This document shows, in pieces, positions 60,017 to 64,000 of a stretch of DNA of 64,000 nt; position 1 is the first letter of the stretch; each line of letters opens with the position of its first letter. The translations under genes and the position numbers were made by a program. The notes under the pieces are model-generated. The model saw only the letters and a program-made list of their open reading frames with translations, had not been told where the DNA came from and did no database searches. This DNA is from Denitrobaculum sp965232285. Its GTDB lineage: Bacteria; Pseudomonadota; Alphaproteobacteria; Kiloniellales; Kiloniellaceae. Location of the stretch: positions 744,001 through 808,000 of the forward strand of contig CBDDPL010000004.1 in NCBI GenBank assembly GCA_965232285.1, given 5' to 3'.

Positions 60017-61414
60017 ATGAGCGAACCGCAGCCAGCCAAGATCGCCGAAGAGACGGCGCCGGGTGACACGGAGGAGCCGGGTCTCTCGGTGGAGCTCGTC
60101 TTCGCGGTTCAGGAAGCGCTGGCGGAAGAGCGGGTCGCCCAGGTCGAGGAGCTGGTCGGCGAACTGCACGAGGCCGACGCGGCCGACCTCCTGGAAAGCC
60201 TCAACCGGGAAGACCGCAAGCTGCTGGTCGAGCTGCTGGGCGCGACCTTCGATCCCGAGATTCTGCCGTACCTCGATGAGTCGGTCCGGGAAGAGGTCAT
60301 CGAATGGTTGGGCCCGACCGGCCTGGCGCGGGCCGTTTCGGAGCTGGACAGTGACGATGCGGTCGAGGTCTTCGAGGATCTCGACGAGGAGTTCCAGCAT
60401 CGTATCCTGAGCCAGTTGCCCCAGGCCCACCGGGTGGTCCTGGAGGAAGGCCTCTCCTATCCGGAGGACTCTGCCGGCCGCTTGATGCAACGCGAGTTCG
60501 TCGTGGTGCCCTCGGCCTGGACCGTCGGCGAGACCATCGACTACATGCGTGCGGCCAAGGACCTGCCGGACGACTTCTACGACATCTACATCGTCAATCC
60601 GAAACACCATCCCATCGGTTTCCTGCCGCTGAGCCGGATCATGCGCACCCGCCGCCATGTGCGCCTGACCGAGTTCATGGAAAGCGATATGAAGGTCATC
60701 CCCCTGACCATGGATCAGGAGGACGTGGCCTATCTCTTCCGGCAGTACGGCCTGGTCTCCGCGCCGGTGGTCGACGAGCCGGGGCGGCTGCTCGGGGTGA
60801 TCACCGTCGATGACGTGGTGCATATCATCGACGAGGAAGCCGGCGACGACATCATGAAACTGGGCGGCGTCAGCGAGCCCGACCTCTACAGCGCGGTGCT
60901 GGACACCACGAAATCCCGCTTCGCCTGGCTGGTGGTCAACCTGCTGACCGCGATCCTGGCCTCGGCGGTGATCGGCATCTTTGATGCCACCATTGAGCAG
61001 ATCGTGGCGCTGGCCGTACTCATGCCGATCGTCGCCTCCATGGGCGGGAATGCGGGCACCCAGACTCTGACCGTCGCGGTGCGCTCGCTCGCCATGAAGG
61101 ACCTGACCGAGGCCAATGCGACGCGCTTCATCGGCAAGGAACTGCTGATCGGGTCCATCAACGGGATCCTCTTCGCCGTCCTGGCCGGCGGCGTGACCTG
61201 GCTCTGGTTTGAATCGCAGGCACTGGGCGCCGTGATCGCGGCGGCGATGGTGATCAACATGGTGGTGGCCGGTCTGTCGGGAACCCTGATCCCGCTGGGC
61301 CTGGAAAAGGTCGGCGTCGATCCGGCCATTGCCTCCAGCGTGTTCCTGACGACGGTCACCGACGTGATCGGGTTCTTCGCTTTTCTCGGACTGGCGGCGG
61401 CGTTTTTGCTGTAG
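60017..61414 (+). CDS. mgtE: Magnesium channel MgtE
   Basis: A 465-residue MgtE. The N domain (about 35-140) has the LHEADAADLLESLNREDRKLLVELLG pattern, two CBS domains follow (about 145-270, with DVAYLFRQYGLVSAPVVDEPGRLLGVITVDDVVHIIDEEAGDDIMKL), and five helices form the pore from residue 295, including MPIVASMGGNAGTQTLTVAVR, the family's pore signature. Magnesium bound to the cytosolic domains closes the channel in known members. It lies 67 bases after maeB and may share its transcript. Confidence 0.95.
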   Translation: MSEPQPAKIAEETAPGDTEEPGLSVELVFAVQEALAEERVAQVEELVGELHEADAADLLESLNREDRKLLVELLGATFDPEILPYLDESVREEVIEWLGPTGLARAVSELDSDDAVEVFEDLDEEFQHRILSQLPQAHRVVLEEGLSYPEDSAGRLMQREFVVVPSAWTVGETIDYMRAAKDLPDDFYDIYIVNPKHHPIGFLPLSRIMRTRRHVRLTEFMESDMKVIPLTMDQEDVAYLFRQYGLVSAPVVDEPGRLLGVITVDDVVHIIDEEAGDDIMKLGGVSEPDLYSAVLDTTKSRFAWLVVNLLTAILASAVIGIFDATIEQIVALAVLMPIVASMGGNAGTQTLTVAVRSLAMKDLTEANATRFIGKELLIGSINGILFAVLAGGVTWLWFESQALGAVIAAAMVINMVVAGLSGTLIPLGLEKVGVDPAIASSVFLTTVTDVIGFFAFLGLAAAFLL

Positions 61415-61417
61415 GCC

Positions 61418-61777
61418 TCAGTCCAAAAACTGCCAGCTCTCCGCGCCGTCGAAACGGCGGATTTTCAGACCGTCGATATCCTTCGGATCGGCCATGCGGC
61501 AGTTGACGGCCATGTGGCCGTTCTGCGGTTCCTTCAGGTTTTCCCAATGAGTGGTGCAGCCGCAGGTCTTGCAGCTTACAAAGACCAGGTTCTTGTCATC
61601 CCGGCTGTAGCCGATTGTGGCGCCTTTCTCGTAGCTGATCCTGATTTTATCGATATCCGCATGGGCCCAGAGTGCGCCGATGCGCCGGCAGATCGAGCAG
61701 TTGCAGTCGGTCAGGCGCTTCGGCCGTTCCAGCAGCTCGAAGGTCACGGCGCCGCAGTGGCAGGATCCCCGGATCAT
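61418..61777 (-). CDS. GFA/CENP-V-family zinc protein
   Basis: A 119-residue protein with the GFA zinc-ligand pattern: GSCHCGAVTF near the start, CNCSICRRIGAL at about residue 25 and SCKTCGCTTHW at about 69. Named for glutathione-dependent formaldehyde-activating enzyme, though most members have unknown roles. It is convergent with mgtE, three bases apart. Confidence 0.9.
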   Translation of the reverse strand: MIRGSCHCGAVTFELLERPKRLTDCNCSICRRIGALWAHADIDKIRISYEKGATIGYSRDDKNLVFVSCKTCGCTTHWENLKEPQNGHMAVNCRMADPKDIDGLKIRRFDGAESWQFLD

Positions 61778-61813
61778 CGTTCGCCTCTCGGTGCCTCATC
61801 GCTCTTCGAGGCT

Positions 61814-62356
61814 TCATCCTAACCTGCAGCCAGTCTCATCGCAGCCCGTTTCTTGTTTCGTAACAAGGTTTTCCCGCTCGCTGCTTTCAAGTGACTCGGA
61901 CAAGAGAAAACCGATATCGTGACCGAGGCGCAGGTCCGGCACCTGACCGAAATACTGTGCGCGGCGGCGGCCTTTCTTGTCGATCAGCACGAGCGTCGGC
62001 GTGCCTTGCATTTCATAGGCGGCCATGGTCTGTGGGAGCGCCCCCTTGCCGGCTGCGTCGACCCCAACCGGGAAGGAGATGCGGTACTCATGGAGGAAAG
62101 CCTCCAGCGACACAGGTGTCATGGCCGCGTGGTGTTCGAAGACGCTATGCAGGCCGATGACCGCCACCCTGTCGTCGGGGAAGGCCTGATGAAGGGCCTG
62201 GGCCTGTGGAAGGCCGTGCGTGACGCAGCCCGGGCAGAGCATCTGGAAGGCCTCGATCACAACCACCTTGCCGCGCAGCTTGTGAAGACTCAGGTCCTGC
62301 GCAGCGTTGAACCATTGGGATACCTGAATTTCCGGCGCCGATGATGCGGTCATCAC
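61814..62356 (-). CDS. Thioredoxin-fold redoxin (TlpA/AhpC-like)
   Basis: A 180-residue protein with the motif CPGC in EAFQMLCPGCVTHGLPQAQALHQAFPDDRVAVIGLH, and cis-Pro in MQGTPTLVLIDKKGR. There is no signal peptide, unlike TlpA. The C-terminal tail has two more Cys (ETGCDETGCRLG). It lies downstream of the His-rich periplasmic protein gene, 78 bases away, beyond a terminator, so it may have its own promoter. Thiol redox role is inferred from the fold. Confidence 0.85.
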   Translation of the reverse strand: MMTASSAPEIQVSQWFNAAQDLSLHKLRGKVVVIEAFQMLCPGCVTHGLPQAQALHQAFPDDRVAVIGLHSVFEHHAAMTPVSLEAFLHEYRISFPVGVDAAGKGALPQTMAAYEMQGTPTLVLIDKKGRRRAQYFGQVPDLRLGHDIGFLLSESLESSERENLVTKQETGCDETGCRLG

Positions 62357-62374
62357 TTTTGTTCCTTCGTATAC

Positions 62375-62410
62375 AAAAGAGCCACGGCCCCCAAAGCGGA
62401 GGCCGTAGCT
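62375..62410 (-). terminator. Terminator after the His-rich protein gene
   Basis: A 10-bp stem read on the minus strand (62401-62410 with 62380-62389, one G-U pair), an 11-base loop and a short U-rich tail. It sits 24 bases after the stop of the gene at 62435. Confidence 0.65.
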
Positions 62411-62434
62411 TGTTGTTCAATTTGAGCTTGCCGA

Positions 62435-63223
62435 TCACTTGATCTTGCCGGGCAGGCTGAGTTCACCGGAGGCCACATCGAAGATGTCGGTGACACAGAG
62501 CAGGGGCGCATGCACATTCGCGTTGACCCGCAAGGCTGAGGTCACACCATCGTATGATACGCCGGCGAGGCTGTTGGCCCCATTGTGGTCTAGGGGGGCA
62601 AAGGGCACGTTGATCGTGATCTCCGGGCCATCAAAAAGCGGCGTGTACCCAGGGCTGTCGATGAAGATTGGCAGGCCGGGCCAGGTCAGCGGCATGTCCG
62701 GCGTTTCGCCTTCCGGGATGTCGCGCACGCCGAGGGCACCCGGACCACAGGCCTCGGTCGGAGTCAGAACGACCCAGTGGCTGTGCCAGGGCGCGCCGTC
62801 GTTGGCGGGGTCGCCGTCGCCGTTCTCGTCATAAAGCGGCGTGTCGTCGAAATCCGGATGGCTGGTCGCCGCGAGCGCCAGGATGCCGGTGCCGCCTTCG
62901 AAACCCACGACAGCAGGATCGAGCGAGGTCGGCCAGACGTAAGCGAAGACCGAAGCACCGCCCAGCGCGCCCGTGGCCTCCGGCTTATCGGCGCCTGCGG
63001 TGCCGTTCGTGGTCATGTGGAAGGTCACGGTCCGGCCGTTGCGGTGCACATGGGCAGCCAGGATGTCGAAGGAGGCGGTCTGCGCTGTATCGGCGGGTGA
63101 ACGCACCGCGTCGGACTGATGAACGGCATGACCGCCAGCGTGCTCGCCGCCGGCAAACGCGGAGGTTGCTGCGAGCAGGCTGAAGCCCGCGGTCAGGAGC
63201 GGGGACAGAAAGGGATTTTTCAT
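62435..63223 (-). CDS. Secreted His-rich protein, unrecognised
   Basis: A 262-residue protein with a Sec signal peptide (about 1-24, cut near AFA). The mature N-terminus is His-rich (GGEHAGGHAVHQ), a usual metal-binding feature. The rest is beta-rich, with ASVFAYVWPTSLDPAVVGFEGGTGILALAATSHPDFDDTPLYDENGDGDPAND, where the DENGDGD stretch resembles a calcium-binding loop. No family is certain. Its start lies 93 bases from the MarR-type gene facing it, and inverted operator copies lie in that gap. Confidence 0.65.
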   Translation of the reverse strand: MKNPFLSPLLTAGFSLLAATSAFAGGEHAGGHAVHQSDAVRSPADTAQTASFDILAAHVHRNGRTVTFHMTTNGTAGADKPEATGALGGASVFAYVWPTSLDPAVVGFEGGTGILALAATSHPDFDDTPLYDENGDGDPANDGAPWHSHWVVLTPTEACGPGALGVRDIPEGETPDMPLTWPGLPIFIDSPGYTPLFDGPEITINVPFAPLDHNGANSLAGVSYDGVTSALRVNANVHAPLLCVTDIFDVASGELSLPGKIK

Positions 63224-63262
63224 GACGAAACTCCAGGGTGATGTAGATCGGTGATCGAAAAG

Positions 63263-63309
63263 TAGTAGCGACTCGATATTATTGCAAGAAAGATTTCGAG
63301 TCGCTATTA
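63263..63309. promoter_or_regulatory. Inverted operator pair TA(G/A)TAGCGACTCGA(T/A)AT
   Basis: Two inverted 17-base copies (63263-63279 and 63293-63309) differ at two positions and share the perfect 11-base core TAGCGACTCGA. They lie between the His-rich protein gene and the divergent MarR-type gene. Confidence 0.7.
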
Positions 63310-63316
63310 TCTGGCG

Positions 63317-63865
63317 ATGACTGCAGACCAGCGTTCCGAACTGCGCGCCCTGATCGATCGGATCTCGCGCCTCAATGCCGCCGAGGACTGGGGCGGCGGG
63401 CTCAATCCCACGCAGCGTGCCGCGATTGCTTATCTGGCGCGCGCCAACCGCTTCTCGCGCATGCCGTCCCAGGTGGCGGATTATCTGAGTGCCACCCGGG
63501 GCACCGTGTCCCAGACATTGAAGGCCCTGGCGCGCAAGGGACTGGTCGCGGAGACGCGGTCTCAGAGCGACCGGCGCAGTGTCTCCTATGCCGTGACGGG
63601 GTCCGGGCTGGCGGCGCTCGAGGTGAGCACGGCCATCGATACGGCATTGACGCGATTGAGCGACAGGGAGGCGCGCGCTCTGACCGGTGTGCTGAGCGGC
63701 TTGCTCAAGACGGCTTTAGAGGAGCGGGAAGGCCGCAGCTTCGGTATCTGCCGGACTTGCCGGCATCACCGCAACGGGCCCGAGGGGGCGCATTGCGCGC
63801 TTTTGAAGGTCGACCTCCTGCCGGAGGAGGTGGCGCAGATCTGCCACGAACATGAAGCGGCATGA
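63317..63865 (+). CDS. MarR-family regulator with Cys-rich C-terminal tail
   Basis: A 182-residue winged-helix protein. The DNA-binding part is MPSQVADYLSATRGTVSQTLKALARKGLVAETRSQSDRRSVSYAVT; the C-terminus adds a likely metal-binding tail with four Cys and several His (GICRTCRHHRNGPEGAHCALLKVDLLPEEVAQICHEHEA). That tail is not part of standard MarR and could bind zinc or an Fe-S cluster. It probably controls the divergent His-rich protein gene through the inverted operators. The effector may be a metal or oxidant; that is inference. Confidence 0.85.
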   Translation: MTADQRSELRALIDRISRLNAAEDWGGGLNPTQRAAIAYLARANRFSRMPSQVADYLSATRGTVSQTLKALARKGLVAETRSQSDRRSVSYAVTGSGLAALEVSTAIDTALTRLSDREARALTGVLSGLLKTALEEREGRSFGICRTCRHHRNGPEGAHCALLKVDLLPEEVAQICHEHEAA

Positions 63866-63891
63866 TTGGGTCGGCCGCACCGATGCTCTTT

Positions 63892-64000
63892 TTATGACGA
63901 GGTTTCGATCGTGACAGGAAAGCCGCGGCGCAGCGAGTTACTCACCATGCAGGAGGCCTTGGCCTGCGCGATGACCTCTTGAGGGTCGGAGCCGTCCCGG
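63892..64000 (-). CDS. OsmC-family protein, C-terminal fragment (cut by window end)
   Basis: Thirty-five codons are visible, ending in TAA at 63892-63894. The translation contains EVIAQAKASCMVSNSLRRG and then FPVTIETSS, like the C-terminal helix and strand of OsmC/Ohr peroxidases, where a Cys in a CPxSNALRG-type motif is conserved (here Cys-Met-Val-Ser). The gene continues beyond the window. The assignment rests on this short piece only. Confidence 0.5.
   Translation of the reverse strand, partial: RDGSDPQEVIAQAKASCMVSNSLRRGFPVTIETSS

Overview
The window is about 64 kb of GC-rich chromosome. Gene content and order fit an alphaproteobacterium, probably of the Rhodospirillales/Kiloniellales type: a phasin, an mreBCD-mrdA-rodA cluster, a MaeB malic enzyme fused to a phosphotransacetylase-like domain, lipB beside a pabB-pabC fusion, a Co-type nitrile hydratase and an NsrR-type regulator. 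The taxonomic placement is inference; no marker gene in the window settles it. No prophage, CRISPR array, rRNA or intact insertion sequence is visible. One tRNA gene, tRNA-Lys(CTT), lies at 12628-12703.

Layout. 1-12.5 kb is housekeeping: the 3' part of a phasin gene, serB (minus), miaA, the branched-chain amino acid genes ilvB-ilvN-ilvC, then mreB-mreC-mreD-mrdA-rodA for rod shape. 12.6-17.6 kb holds tRNA-Lys, an EreA/ChaN-like enzyme and a four-gene molybdenum hydroxylase operon that ends in a MoaD/ThiS-like gene. 17.6-31.4 kb is an accessory stretch of small regulator/enzyme pairs: TetR with an AhpD-like protein, TetR with a glyoxalase-fold protein, LysR with a tautomerase, TetR with an enoyl-CoA hydratase, and MarR with DoxX and a GST. 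Several pairs have clear palindromic operators in the spacer. An AT-rich foreign gene (22135-23298) with a 45-base perfect palindrome behind it sits in this stretch.

31.5-40.6 kb is the most unusual region. It has an 875-residue repeat protein, a lipoprotein, a small Cys-rich secreted protein, two unrecognised proteins (one ending in Thr-Cys-Ser-Gln-Cys-Leu), a BTAD/SARP-type regulator with a TPR tail, a YcaO-family enzyme and a small secreted protein. The last three (40485 down to 36852) look like one operon. This resembles a peptide-modification (RiPP-type) locus with no recognisable partner protein or standard precursor.

42.0-48.0 kb is a second coherent system: an NsrR-type regulator, two copies of a near-identical 23-base operator, a 54-residue membrane peptide, cytochrome c, a four-helix membrane protein, a CuA subunit, a heme-copper catalytic subunit that lacks the oxidase tyrosine, a SCO copper chaperone, a six-helix membrane protein and a formate/nitrite-family channel. 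I read it as a CuA-type nitric oxide reductase operon (eNOR-like) under nitric-oxide control. Two elements of about 265 bases with long terminal inverted repeats (35031-35292 and 42089-42356) share one architecture and look like MITE-type or structured intergenic repeats.

48-64 kb returns to metabolism: a HAD phosphatase, a TetR with an alpha/beta hydrolase that has a Cys nucleophile, nitrile hydratase alpha-beta-activator, a PEP mutase-like enzyme with a LysR, pabB-pabC, lipB, maeB, mgtE, a GFA-family protein, a redoxin, a His-rich periplasmic protein with a Cys-tailed MarR regulator, and the C-terminal end of an OsmC-like protein cut by the window edge.
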